DNA from: Streptomyces roseolus | GTDB lineage: Bacteria; Actinomycetota; Actinomycetes; Streptomycetales; Streptomycetaceae | Length of the DNA: 64,000 nucleotides | Direction of reading: 5' to 3' | NCBI RefSeq assembly: GCF_014649855.1 | Contig: NZ_BMTV01000013.1 | Coordinates: 1 to 64,000, forward strand | In this document: piece by piece, positions 43,001 to 50,354 of the stretch | Numbering within the stretch: position 1 is the first letter of the stretch | Layout: every line of letters starts with the position of its first letter | Program-made: the position numbers and the translations under genes | The notes under the pieces: model-generated | Database searches by the model: none | What the model saw: the letters and a program-made list of their open reading frames with translations, nothing else | What the model was told of the DNA's origin: nothing

Positions 43001-43963
43001 CTAGTTGATCGCCACCTTCACGATGCCGGTGAGCGCGATCTGCGCGAGGGCGAGCGGGACGAGGACCGTCCAGGCGAGCTTCTGGAGCTGGTCCTCGCGC
43101 AGGCGCGGGTAGGAGACCCGCAGCCAGATCACGACGAAGGCCAGGACGGCGGTCTTCAGGAGGGTCCAGAGCCAGCCGAGGCCGTCGTCGCCCCAGGGGC
43201 CGTGCCAGCCGCCGAGGAAGAGGACGGTGGTGAGGGCGCAGAGGACGACGATGCCGGCGTACTCGGCGAGCAGGAAGAGCGCGAAGCGGAGACCGGTGTA
43301 CTCGGTGTACGCGCCGAAGATGATCTCCGAGTCGGCGACCGGCATGTCGAACGGCGGGCGCTGGAGCTCGGCGAGGCCCGCGACGAAGAAGACGAGCGCG
43401 CCGACGATCTGCCACGGCACCCACCACCACGCGAAGGCGTCGAGGACGCCGGTGAGGGAGACGGTGCCGGCGGCCATCGCGACGGACGCGGCGGCGAGCA
43501 GCATCGGCAGCTCGTACGCGAGCAGCTGCGCGGCCGTGCGCAGGCCGCCGAGCAGCGAGAACTTGTTCGCGGACGCCCAGCCGGCCATCAGGCTGCCGAG
43601 CACGCCGACGCCCATGACGGCGAGCGCGAAGAAGATCCCCGCGTCGACGACGGCGCCGACGGAGCCCGGTGCGACCGGGATCGCGACGAGCACGAGCAGG
43701 TACGGGAGGAGGGCGACGGCCGGCGCGAGCTGGAAGACCCGCCGGTCGGCGTCCTTCGGGACGACGTCCTCCTTCTGCGCGAACTTCACGCCGTCGGCGA
43801 CGAGCTGGGCCCAGCCGTGGAAACCGCCGGCGTACATGGGGCCGAGCCGCCCCTGCATGTGCGCCATCACCTTGTGCTCGGTCTGCCCGACGACGAGCGG
43901 CAGCACGAGGAACGCGACGAAGACGAGCAGCAGCCGCACGGCGACATCGAGTGCGTCAGTCAC
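43001..43963 (-). CDS. nuoH: NADH-quinone oxidoreductase subunit H
   Basis: A 320-residue eight-helix subunit (ND1 homologue) that helps form the quinone chamber. It has QGRLGPMYAGGFHGWAQLVADGVKF, the Glu-rich AGLAELQRPPFDMPVADSEIIFGAYTEYTGLRFALF loop motif, and WLRVSYPRLREDQLQKLAW. GTG start at 43963 overlaps the nuoC stop by eight bases. In standard operons nuoD-nuoG lie between nuoC and nuoH; here the two are adjacent. Confidence 0.97.
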   Translation of the reverse strand: MTDALDVAVRLLLVFVAFLVLPLVVGQTEHKVMAHMQGRLGPMYAGGFHGWAQLVADGVKFAQKEDVVPKDADRRVFQLAPAVALLPYLLVLVAIPVAPGSVGAVVDAGIFFALAVMGVGVLGSLMAGWASANKFSLLGGLRTAAQLLAYELPMLLAAASVAMAAGTVSLTGVLDAFAWWWVPWQIVGALVFFVAGLAELQRPPFDMPVADSEIIFGAYTEYTGLRFALFLLAEYAGIVVLCALTTVLFLGGWHGPWGDDGLGWLWTLLKTAVLAFVVIWLRVSYPRLREDQLQKLAWTVLVPLALAQIALTGIVKVAIN

Positions 43964-45203
43964 GCGGATCGCCTCCGGCGGGGTCGGGGTCGGGGTGGGT
44001 GTCGGTGCCGGACTCCGGCTCGGTGCCGGGCTTCGTGTCCGGGGCGGGTTCGGCGGCCGGGAGCTCGCTTTCCGGGGCGGGCTCGCCGTCGGGCGCGGGC
44101 TTCGTGTCCGGGGCGGGCTCGGTGCCGGGCTTCGCGCCGGGCGCGGGCTCGGTGCCGGGCTTCGCGTCCGGGGCGGGCCCGGTGGTCGGGGGCTCGCCTT
44201 CCGGGGCGGTCGGTTTCGACGGCTCGTCGAACGCCGGGACGGCGTGGTGCCAGGGGGCGTCGGAGCCGCGGGTGCGCGGGGGCGGCGAGGCGGCCGCCGG
44301 GGCCTCCCCGGCCTCCGGCGGGGCCGCCGGCGTCTGCCGGCTCGCCGAGCCCTGGCTCGCGCTGCGCGTGCGGCGCGGGGCCGGCGCGGCCTGCTGGCTC
44401 GCGGAGCCCTCCGAGGCGGAGCGGGTACGGCGGGGCGGGCGGGCGCCCGCCTCGGGGGCGTCCGGGGTCGCGGGCGCCGCCGGGGCGGTCTGGCTCGCGG
44501 AGCCCGCCGATGCCGTGCGGGTGCGGCGGACCGGGGCGTCCTGGGTGGCCGAGCCCTCCGCGGTGGTGCGGGTGCGGCGGGGGCGGTCGGCGGCGGCGCC
44601 CCGGGCGGGGCGCTCGGGGGCCGGGGGGAGCTGGCCCTTGAGGGGGCCCCACTCGTTGGGGTCGGGGACTCCGGGCGGGAGCATCTGGCGGCGCTTGGGG
44701 CCGCCGTCGTGCGACTCGCCCGGCTCCTTCGCGCCGGGCCACGCCTTGGCGACCCGGGCGGCGAGGACGAAGTCCTTGCGGAGGGGGTGGCCCTCGAAGT
44801 TCTCGGGGAGGAGGAGCGGCGTGAGGTTCGGGTGGCCCTCGAAGACGACGCCGAACATCTCGTGCGTCTCGCGCTCGTGCCAGGCCGCGCCCGCGTACAC
44901 GCCGATGGCGGTGGGGAGGGCCGCGGCCTCGTGGGGCACGGTCGTGCGCAGGAGCAGGCGCCGCGGGGCGCCGGCCCCGAGGGCCACGACGTGCGCGCAG
45001 ACGCGGAAGCCCGTGCCCGGCTCGTCCACCGCGCTCAGCCAGTCGAAGTAGGTGCAGCCCAGCTCGTCCCGGGCGGTCCGCAGCGCGTCGAGCCACTCCG
45101 TGACGGGGACGTCGACGGTCAGCAGGTCGTACGCCCGCTCCGCCGCCGCCTCGTCGCCGAACAGGTCCGTCACGGCTTCGGGAAGGGAGTCGTAGCGGTT
45201 CAT
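43956..45203 (-). CDS. nuoC: NuoC-type subunit with long repetitive C-terminal tail
   Basis: A 415-residue protein. Residues 1-175 form the NuoC (30-kDa) domain with WHERETHEMFGVVFEGHPNL and LLPENFEGHPLRKDFVLA. Residues 176-415 are an added low-complexity tail: four copies of a 13-residue unit (RRTRTTAEGSATQ at 209, RRTRTASAGSASQ at 226, RRTRSASEGSASQ at 258, RRTRSASQGSASR at 277), then ten-residue TEPAPDxKPG repeats from 341. Ordinary NuoC has about 180-250 residues. ATG start overlaps the nuoB stop. There is no NuoD fusion or neighbour. The tail is basic then acidic, likely disordered; function unknown. Confidence 0.95.
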   Translation of the reverse strand: MNRYDSLPEAVTDLFGDEAAAERAYDLLTVDVPVTEWLDALRTARDELGCTYFDWLSAVDEPGTGFRVCAHVVALGAGAPRRLLLRTTVPHEAAALPTAIGVYAGAAWHERETHEMFGVVFEGHPNLTPLLLPENFEGHPLRKDFVLAARVAKAWPGAKEPGESHDGGPKRRQMLPPGVPDPNEWGPLKGQLPPAPERPARGAAADRPRRTRTTAEGSATQDAPVRRTRTASAGSASQTAPAAPATPDAPEAGARPPRRTRSASEGSASQQAAPAPRRTRSASQGSASRQTPAAPPEAGEAPAAASPPPRTRGSDAPWHHAVPAFDEPSKPTAPEGEPPTTGPAPDAKPGTEPAPGAKPGTEPAPDTKPAPDGEPAPESELPAAEPAPDTKPGTEPESGTDTHPDPDPAGGDPRD

Positions 45204-45805
45204 CGGTCGTCGCCTCCCGGCGGCGGGGGGACCAGCGGGCTGGTGAGCTGGGACACCGAGGGCCGTGCCGTCGTGCCGTACCGCTCCCCCAGGCTCTCGC
45301 GGGCGATCTTCTCCTGGAGCTTGAGGATGCCCTGGAGCAGCGCCTCGGGCCGGGGCGGGCAGCCGGGGACGTACACGTCGACCGGGATGATCTGGTCGAC
45401 GCCCTTGGTCACGGAGTACGAGTCCCAGTACGGGCCGCCGCAGTTCGAGCAGGCGCCGAAGGAGATCACGTACTTCGGCTCGGGCATCTGCTCGTAGAGC
45501 CGCTTCACGGCCGGGGCCATCTTGTCCGTGACCGTGCCGGAGACGATCATCAGGTCGGCCTGGCGGGGGCCGGGCGCGAAGGGGATCACGCCGAGCCGGA
45601 TGAAGTCGTGCCGGGCCATGGACGCGGCGATGAACTCGATCGCGCAGCAGGCGAGGCCGAAGTTGAAGACCCAGAGGCTGTAGCGACGGCCCCAGTTCAG
45701 GACCACCTTCATGGGCTCGGGGGCCAGGCGGGAGAGCGTGCCGAGCTTCGGTGCCGGCAGGGGGACGGGGCCGCCCCCGGGAGTGGTGTCGGGTGTTACG
45801 TCCAT
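45200..45805 (-). CDS. nuoB: NADH-quinone oxidoreductase subunit B
   Basis: A 201-residue subunit holding the N2 4Fe-4S cluster. The tandem cysteines NFGLACCAIEF and the others in SFGACSNCGGPYWDSY and YVPGCPPRPEALL are intact. It starts MDVTPDTTPGGG at 45805, overlapping nuoA by ten bases; C-terminal tail is Pro/Gly-rich. Its stop overlaps the nuoC ATG. Confidence 0.97.
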   Translation of the reverse strand: MDVTPDTTPGGGPVPLPAPKLGTLSRLAPEPMKVVLNWGRRYSLWVFNFGLACCAIEFIAASMARHDFIRLGVIPFAPGPRQADLMIVSGTVTDKMAPAVKRLYEQMPEPKYVISFGACSNCGGPYWDSYSVTKGVDQIIPVDVYVPGCPPRPEALLQGILKLQEKIARESLGERYGTTARPSVSQLTSPLVPPPPGGDDR

Positions 45806-46188
45806 GCCAGGACGCCCTTCTTGTACGCGTAGAGCAGCCCGACAGCCAGGAAGCCGAGGAAGACGAACATCTCGACGAGGGTGGTGGCGCCGTAGCCGGG
45901 CGCGGCGAAGACCGTCGCCCACGGGAAGAGGAAGATCGAGTCGACGGCGAAGATGACGTAGAGGAAGGCGTACACGTAGTAGCGGACCTGGGTGTGGGCC
46001 CAGCCCTCCCCCACCGGGTCGACGCCGCACTCGTAGGTGAGGAGTTTCTCCGGGGTCGGCACGACGGGCCGGAGCAGCCGGCCGGCGCCGAAGGCGACCG
46101 CCACGAAGAGCACGCCGACGACGGCGAGCAGGCCGACGACGGAGTACGTATCGAAATATCCCGCCGCGACTACGGTCGGTTCCCGCAC
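45796..46188 (-). CDS. nuoA: NADH-quinone oxidoreductase subunit A
   Basis: A 130-residue three-helix subunit (ND3 homologue). It has KLLTYECGVDPVGEGWAHTQVRYYVYAFLYVIFAVDSIFLFPW, including the loop cysteine and the membrane Asp/Glu. GTG start (REPTVVAAG). First gene of the minus-strand cluster, whose promoter must lie in the 166-base gap shared with the divergent sensor kinase gene. Confidence 0.96.
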   Translation of the reverse strand: MREPTVVAAGYFDTYSVVGLLAVVGVLFVAVAFGAGRLLRPVVPTPEKLLTYECGVDPVGEGWAHTQVRYYVYAFLYVIFAVDSIFLFPWATVFAAPGYGATTLVEMFVFLGFLAVGLLYAYKKGVLAWT

Positions 46189-46287
46189 GTCCGCCGCCCC
46201 TCTCGGTCCCTCGCCGGTTTCCTGGCCGAATTCACCGACGCGAGTCTAGGCCCTGCTAAAAGCAGCGTAAGCAGGTGCGGGTGGGGT

Positions 46288-46298
46288 TATCCCCCCTG
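46288..46298. promoter_or_regulatory. Motif TATCCCCCCTG upstream of first sensor kinase and nuoA
   Basis: An 11-base element identical to one at 47816-47826, here within the imperfect palindrome GGGGTTATCCCC. It lies 57 bases before the kinase start and 100 before nuoA, so it could be a response-regulator site acting on both sides. Confidence 0.45.
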
Positions 46299-46354
46299 GC
46301 CGACACCCACCTCCCCCATGGCCCGCGGCGGGCGGGGGACGGCAGGCTGGGGGC

Positions 46355-47539
46355 ATGACCGCTGATCACCCGAGCCCTTCCGCCCCCGCCGTCGCGGCCG
46401 GGGACCCGCCCGCGCGGCGGCGGACCGCGTACGGGAAGGAGACCTGGAAGGAGATCTCCTTCCTGCTGCTCAACCTCCCCACCGCCCTCGTCGGCTTCGT
46501 CTACGCCGTCACCACGGTCGCCGTCGGGGTCGCCCTGTCCGTCACCGTGATCGGCCTGCCGCTGCTGGCGGTCGGCCTGTCGGGCGCGCGGGGGATCGGC
46601 CGGTCCGAGCGGGCCCGGGCGCGGGCGCTCCTCGACGCGGACGTGGCGGAGCCCTCGCCGCTGCCGCGGCCGGGCGGCGCGGTGCCGTGGCTGTGGACGC
46701 GGCTCAAGGACCCGGTGGCGTGGCGGACGCAGCTGTACGGGCTGATGCGGCTGCCGTGGGGGATCGTCACCTTCTCCGTCGTCCTGGTGTCGCTGGTGGC
46801 GCTGTGGCCGGTGCTGCCGTTCATCGCGCGGGGCCTGGCGGCGGCGGACCGGGGCATGGTGCGGGGGCTGCTTTCGCCCTCGGACGAGCTGGAGCGGCGG
46901 ATCGCCGAACTGGAGTCGGACCGGGGCGTGGTCGTGGACACGGCGGCGGCCGACCTGCGGCGGATCGAGCGGGACCTGCACGACGGGGCGCAGGCGCGCC
47001 TCGTGGCCCTCGCGATGGGGCTCGGGCTCGCGAAGGAGAAGCTCCACGAGGACCCGGAGGCGGCGGCCGAGATGGTCGCGGAGGCGCACGGCGAGGTGAA
47101 GCTGGCCCTCCAGGAGCTGCGGGACCTGGCGCGGGGCATCCACCCGGCGGTCCTGACCGACCGGGGGCTCGGCGCGGCGCTGTCGTCGCTCGCGGGCCGG
47201 TGCACGGTGCCGGCGACGGTGACGGTGGACCTGCCGGAGCGGCCCGCGGAGGCGATCGAGGGGATCGCGTACTTCACCGTCTCGGAGCTGCTGCAGAACG
47301 TGTCCAAGCACGCGAAGGCCCGCGCGGCCTCGGTGGAGGCGTGGCGGGCGAAGGACCGCCTGCTGCTCCAGGTGCGGGACGACGGCGTCGGCGGCGCGCG
47401 TCTCGACGGCGCCGGCACGGGCCTGGCGGGCCTGGCGGAACGCCTCGGCGCGGTGGACGGCCTGCTGGTCGTGGACTCCCCCGAGGGCGGCCCGACGACG
47501 GTCACGGCGGAGCTGCCGTGGCGGACGCGGCAGGCCTGA
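46355..47539 (+). CDS. Sensor histidine kinase, NarL-system type (first of two)
   Basis: A 394-residue membrane kinase. The N-terminal putative sensor domain has two hydrophobic pairs (about 36-75 and 128-160). The HisKA_3 dimerisation domain holds the phosphoacceptor His209 in LRRIERDLHDGAQARL; the HATPase domain has the N box ELLQNVSKHA (311-320) and DDGVGG (342-347) with GTGLAGLAERL. All catalytic elements are present. It is divergent from nuoA and followed, after a repeat-rich gap, by a paralogous kinase and a response regulator. Confidence 0.95.
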   Translation: MTADHPSPSAPAVAAGDPPARRRTAYGKETWKEISFLLLNLPTALVGFVYAVTTVAVGVALSVTVIGLPLLAVGLSGARGIGRSERARARALLDADVAEPSPLPRPGGAVPWLWTRLKDPVAWRTQLYGLMRLPWGIVTFSVVLVSLVALWPVLPFIARGLAAADRGMVRGLLSPSDELERRIAELESDRGVVVDTAAADLRRIERDLHDGAQARLVALAMGLGLAKEKLHEDPEAAAEMVAEAHGEVKLALQELRDLARGIHPAVLTDRGLGAALSSLAGRCTVPATVTVDLPERPAEAIEGIAYFTVSELLQNVSKHAKARAASVEAWRAKDRLLLQVRDDGVGGARLDGAGTGLAGLAERLGAVDGLLVVDSPEGGPTTVTAELPWRTRQA

Positions 47540-47597
47540 CGGGTCTGGTGGGGTCGGCAGGGCCGGTGGGGCCAGTGGGATCTGTGGGGTCTGTGGG

Positions 47598-47664
47598 CCC
47601 AGTGGGGTCTGTAGGCCCAGTGGGGTCTGTAGGCCCAGTGGGGTCTGTAGGCCCAGTGGGGTCT
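47598..47664 (+). repeat. 18-bp minisatellite between the two kinase genes
   Basis: Three perfect units CCCAGTGGGGTCTGTAGG (47598, 47616, 47634) and a partial fourth (47652-47664), preceded by degenerate units back to about 47553. The remaining 374-base gap (47540-47913) is filled by C/T-rich low-complexity sequence (47700-47805) and the promoter region of the next gene. No gene is seen in it; a frame through the repeats would encode GPVGSV units but follows the kinase stop codon. Confidence 0.85.
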
Positions 47665-47815
47665 CTGGGGCCGGTGGGCATGACGGCCGCCTGACGGCCC
47701 GGTCTCCGGTCTCCGGTCGCCCTCGCCCCTGCCCCCCTGGCTCCCTGCCCCCCGACTCCCTGCCCCCCTCTGACTCCCTGGCTCCCCCGTCTCCCCCGTC
47801 TCCCGCCGGTAGGGA

Positions 47816-47826
47816 TATCCCCCCTG
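47816..47826. promoter_or_regulatory. Motif TATCCCCCCTG upstream of second sensor kinase
   Basis: Second copy of the 11-base element, here with the perfect palindrome GGGATATCCC (47812-47821), 88 bases before the kinase start. Confidence 0.45.
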
Positions 47827-47913
47827 CGGAGACGCCGACCCGCCTCATGGTGCCGAGGGGGTCCCGGACGGAACCCTGGTCGCGTACCCAGTGACGAGTA
47901 GAAGGACCTCCCC

Positions 47914-49200
47914 ATGGATTCGAGCCTCGTTCCCGCCGCGCTCCGGGCGCCCTTCCAGGGGCGGACTTGGCGCGGGTTCCTCTTCACCCTGGTGGGGCTG
48001 CCGCTGAGCGTGCTGTGGTTCTCGCTCGCCGTCGCCCTCACCTCCGCGGGCCTGGGGCTCCTGATCACCTTCCTCGGGGTGCCGGTGCTGGCCGCCTCGC
48101 TGACCGTGAGCCGGGCGTTCGGCGCGGTGGAGCGGGCGCGGGTGCGGGGGCTGCTCGGGGCGCACGTGGCCGCGCCGGAGCCGGTGCGGGGGCGGACGGG
48201 CGGGGCGTTCTCGTGGATGGCCGCGTCCCTGCGGTCGGGGGCCTCGTGGCGGCACCTGCTGTACGGGATCGCGCACTTCCCGTGGGCGGTGTTCTCGTTC
48301 TCCGTGTCGCTGACGTTCTTCGCGTGGGGCTGGGGGCTGTTCACGTATCCGCTGTGGCGGTGGGTCTTCCCGGCGTACCTCGGGCAGGACGGCATCCAGC
48401 TGTACGGGGACGAGACCCACGCCCTGTACCTGGACTCGCCCTTCGAGATCGCCGTCACCTGCGGGATCGGGTTGCTGTTCGTACTGGCGTGGCCGCCGGT
48501 GGTGCGGGGGCTGACGGCGGTGGACCGGGTCCTGGCGGCGGGGCTGCTGGGGCCGGGGCGGCTGGCGGAGCGGGTGACGGAGCTGGAGTCGGACCGGGGC
48601 GCGGCCGTGGACACGGCGGCGGCGGACCTGCGGCGGATCGAGCGGGACCTGCACGACGGGCCGCAGGCGCGGCTGGCGTCGCTGGCGATGGACCTGGGCC
48701 TCGCCCGGGAGACGCTGGCCCGCGACCCGGGGGCGGCGGCGGTGCTGGTGGACGAGGCGCACGGCGAGGTGAAGCTGGCGCTGAAGGAGCTGCGGGACCT
48801 GGCGCGGGGCATCCACCCGGCGGTCCTGACCGACCGGGGCCTGGACGCGGCGCTGTCGTCGGTGGCGGCCCGCTGCGCGGTGCCGGTGTCGGTGACGGTG
48901 GACCTGCCGGGGCGGCCGGTGGCGGCGATCGAGGGCCTCGCCTACTTCACGGTGACGGAGCTCCTGGAGAACGTGACCCGGCACGCGCGGGCGCGGCGGG
49001 CCTCGGTGGACGTGTGGCGGTCGGGCGCGCGGCTGATGCTCCAGGTGCGGGACGACGGCGTCGGCGGCGCGGACCCCGCGCGCGGACAGGGCCTCGCGGG
49101 GCTCGCGGAGCGGCTGCGGGCGGTGGACGGCGTCCTCGCGGTGGATTCGCCCGGGGGCGGTCCGACGACGGTGACGGCCGAGCTCCCCTGGCGCGCCTGA
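47914..49200 (+). CDS. Sensor histidine kinase, NarL-system type (second of two)
   Basis: A 428-residue paralog of the preceding kinase, with a longer sensor domain (hydrophobic segments about 22-62, 118-155, 177-195). The phosphoacceptor is His247 in LRRIERDLHDGPQARL, and the ATPase has ELLENVTRHA and DDGVGG. The blocks ELRDLARGIHPAVLTDRGL and the C-terminal GPTTVTAELPWR are nearly identical to kinase one, pointing to tandem duplication with divergence of the input part. ATG follows GTAGAAGGACCTCCCC. Confidence 0.95.
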   Translation: MDSSLVPAALRAPFQGRTWRGFLFTLVGLPLSVLWFSLAVALTSAGLGLLITFLGVPVLAASLTVSRAFGAVERARVRGLLGAHVAAPEPVRGRTGGAFSWMAASLRSGASWRHLLYGIAHFPWAVFSFSVSLTFFAWGWGLFTYPLWRWVFPAYLGQDGIQLYGDETHALYLDSPFEIAVTCGIGLLFVLAWPPVVRGLTAVDRVLAAGLLGPGRLAERVTELESDRGAAVDTAAADLRRIERDLHDGPQARLASLAMDLGLARETLARDPGAAAVLVDEAHGEVKLALKELRDLARGIHPAVLTDRGLDAALSSVAARCAVPVSVTVDLPGRPVAAIEGLAYFTVTELLENVTRHARARRASVDVWRSGARLMLQVRDDGVGGADPARGQGLAGLAERLRAVDGVLAVDSPGGGPTTVTAELPWRA

Positions 49201-49280
49201 GGGGTCCGGAACGCCCGGGGCCGCGACCCCGGTTCCGTGTCCCGGTCCCGCGCCCCGGCGGGGGCTTTCCTGCGATGCTT

Positions 49281-49311
49281 GATCACGCGGCGCCGACCGG
49301 GCCGCGTGATC
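49281..49311 (+). repeat. Hairpin between second kinase and response regulator
   Basis: Perfect 11-bp arms GATCACGCGGC / GCCGCGTGATC with a 9-base loop, 80 bases after the kinase stop. It may terminate or attenuate transcription before the regulator gene. Confidence 0.65.
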
Positions 49312-49314
49312 GGG

Positions 49315-49335
49315 TATCGCAGGGCTATCGCAGGG
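49315..49335 (+). repeat. Direct repeat before response regulator start
   Basis: TATCGCAGGG occurs twice (49315-49324 and 49326-49335), one base apart, just before the response regulator GTG. Possible leader or operator element. Confidence 0.4.
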
Positions 49336-49351
49336 ACTGGGGGCGGCGGAC

Positions 49352-50038
49352 GTGGGCGTGGGAGAGGTGGCGGACCGGGTGCGGGTGGTCATCGCCGAGG
49401 ATTCGGTGCTGTTGCGCGAGGGGCTGACGCGGCTGCTCACGGACCGGGGGCACGAGGTCGTCGCGGGGGTCGGGGACGGCGAGGCGCTGGTGAAGACGGT
49501 GGCGGAGCTCGCAGACGCGGGCGCGCTGCCGGACGTGGTGGTGGCGGACGTGCGGATGCCGCCGACGCACACGGACGAGGGGGTGCGGGCGGCGGTGCGG
49601 CTGCGGGCGGAGTACCCGGAGCTGGCCGTGCTCGTGCTGTCGCAGTACGTGGAGGAGCAGTACGCCACCGAACTCCTGGCCGGTTCCACGCGGGGCGTGG
49701 GCTACCTGCTGAAGGACCGGGTCGCGGAGGTGCGCGAGTTCACCGAGGCGGTGGTGCGGGTCGCGGAGGGCGGTACGGCCCTGGACCCGGAGGTGGTGCA
49801 GCAGCTGCTCGGCCGCAGCCGGCAGCAGGACGTCCTGGCCCATCTGACCCCGCGCGAGCGGGAGGTCCTGGGTCTGATGGCGGAGGGGCGGACGAACTCG
49901 GCGATCGCGAAGCAGCTGGTCGTGAGCGACGGCGCGGTGGAGAAGCACATCGGCAACATCTTCCTGAAGCTGGGCCTCTCGCCGAGCGAGGGCGACCACC
50001 GCCGGGTCCTGGCGGTGCTGACGTACCTCAGGTCGTGA
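49352..50038 (+). CDS. NarL/LuxR-family response regulator
   Basis: A 228-residue regulator. The receiver has the acidic pair in VVIAEDSVLL (16-17), phosphoacceptor Asp66 in VVVADVRMPP, Ser in VLVLSQY and Lys in GYLLKDR. The C-terminal helix-turn-helix reads LTPREREVLGLMAEGRTNSAIAKQL...VEKHIGNIFLKLGL. GTG at 49352 is used; GTG codons at 49358 and 49367 are alternatives. It lies 152 bases after kinase two and is the only regulator for two adjacent kinases. Confidence 0.94.
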   Translation: MGVGEVADRVRVVIAEDSVLLREGLTRLLTDRGHEVVAGVGDGEALVKTVAELADAGALPDVVVADVRMPPTHTDEGVRAAVRLRAEYPELAVLVLSQYVEEQYATELLAGSTRGVGYLLKDRVAEVREFTEAVVRVAEGGTALDPEVVQQLLGRSRQQDVLAHLTPREREVLGLMAEGRTNSAIAKQLVVSDGAVEKHIGNIFLKLGLSPSEGDHRRVLAVLTYLRS

Positions 50039-50132
50039 GCCGCCCGCCTTCCCGGACTCCGAGCCGGTCTCCCGTTCCCGGACCCCGTCCGTCCGTCACC
50101 CTGTCGGATGCGACCGTTCCGGACGCCTGTCC

Positions 50133-50176
50133 GGATCTGGAGCGGACCTCGTGGGGACCTAGGGCGGACCTAGGAG
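50133..50176. promoter_or_regulatory. Four 11-bp direct repeats upstream of korA
   Basis: GGATCT at 50133 and GGACCT at 50144, 50155 and 50166 recur with an exact 11-base period (one helical turn); a small inverted repeat CCGGAC-GCCT-GTCCGG (50119-50134) touches the upstream end. Rows of direct repeats with 11-bp period are typical of sites for OmpR-fold activators such as SARPs. The array lies 179 bases before korA in the otherwise gene-free gap 50039-50354, where a TAGGGT -10-like box appears near 50309. Confidence 0.6.
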
Positions 50177-50354
50177 GAAAGAACGAGGCGGAATACCGCG
50201 TTCCGGTGCAATCCGGGTAGGTGCACAACAGGACAATGTACGGCGAAAGGGCATCTCAAGCAGAGGCCCACCATGTGAGAAGTCCCGGGAAGGCGCACCT
50301 CACCGTCGTAGGGTGGGCCGCAGAGTCCCGCTTGCCGCTAGGGAGGTCCAGTAA

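Noticed and set aside
47502..49689. Long minus-strand frames opposite kinase two, including a PTGPTD repeat stretch
   Set aside because: Shadow of the kinase plus the minisatellite; no start context and composition is not protein-like.
50260..50320. Inverted repeat GGCCCACC/GGTGGGCC before korA as riboswitch or terminator
   Set aside because: Arms of eight bases are separated by about 40 bases with no further support.
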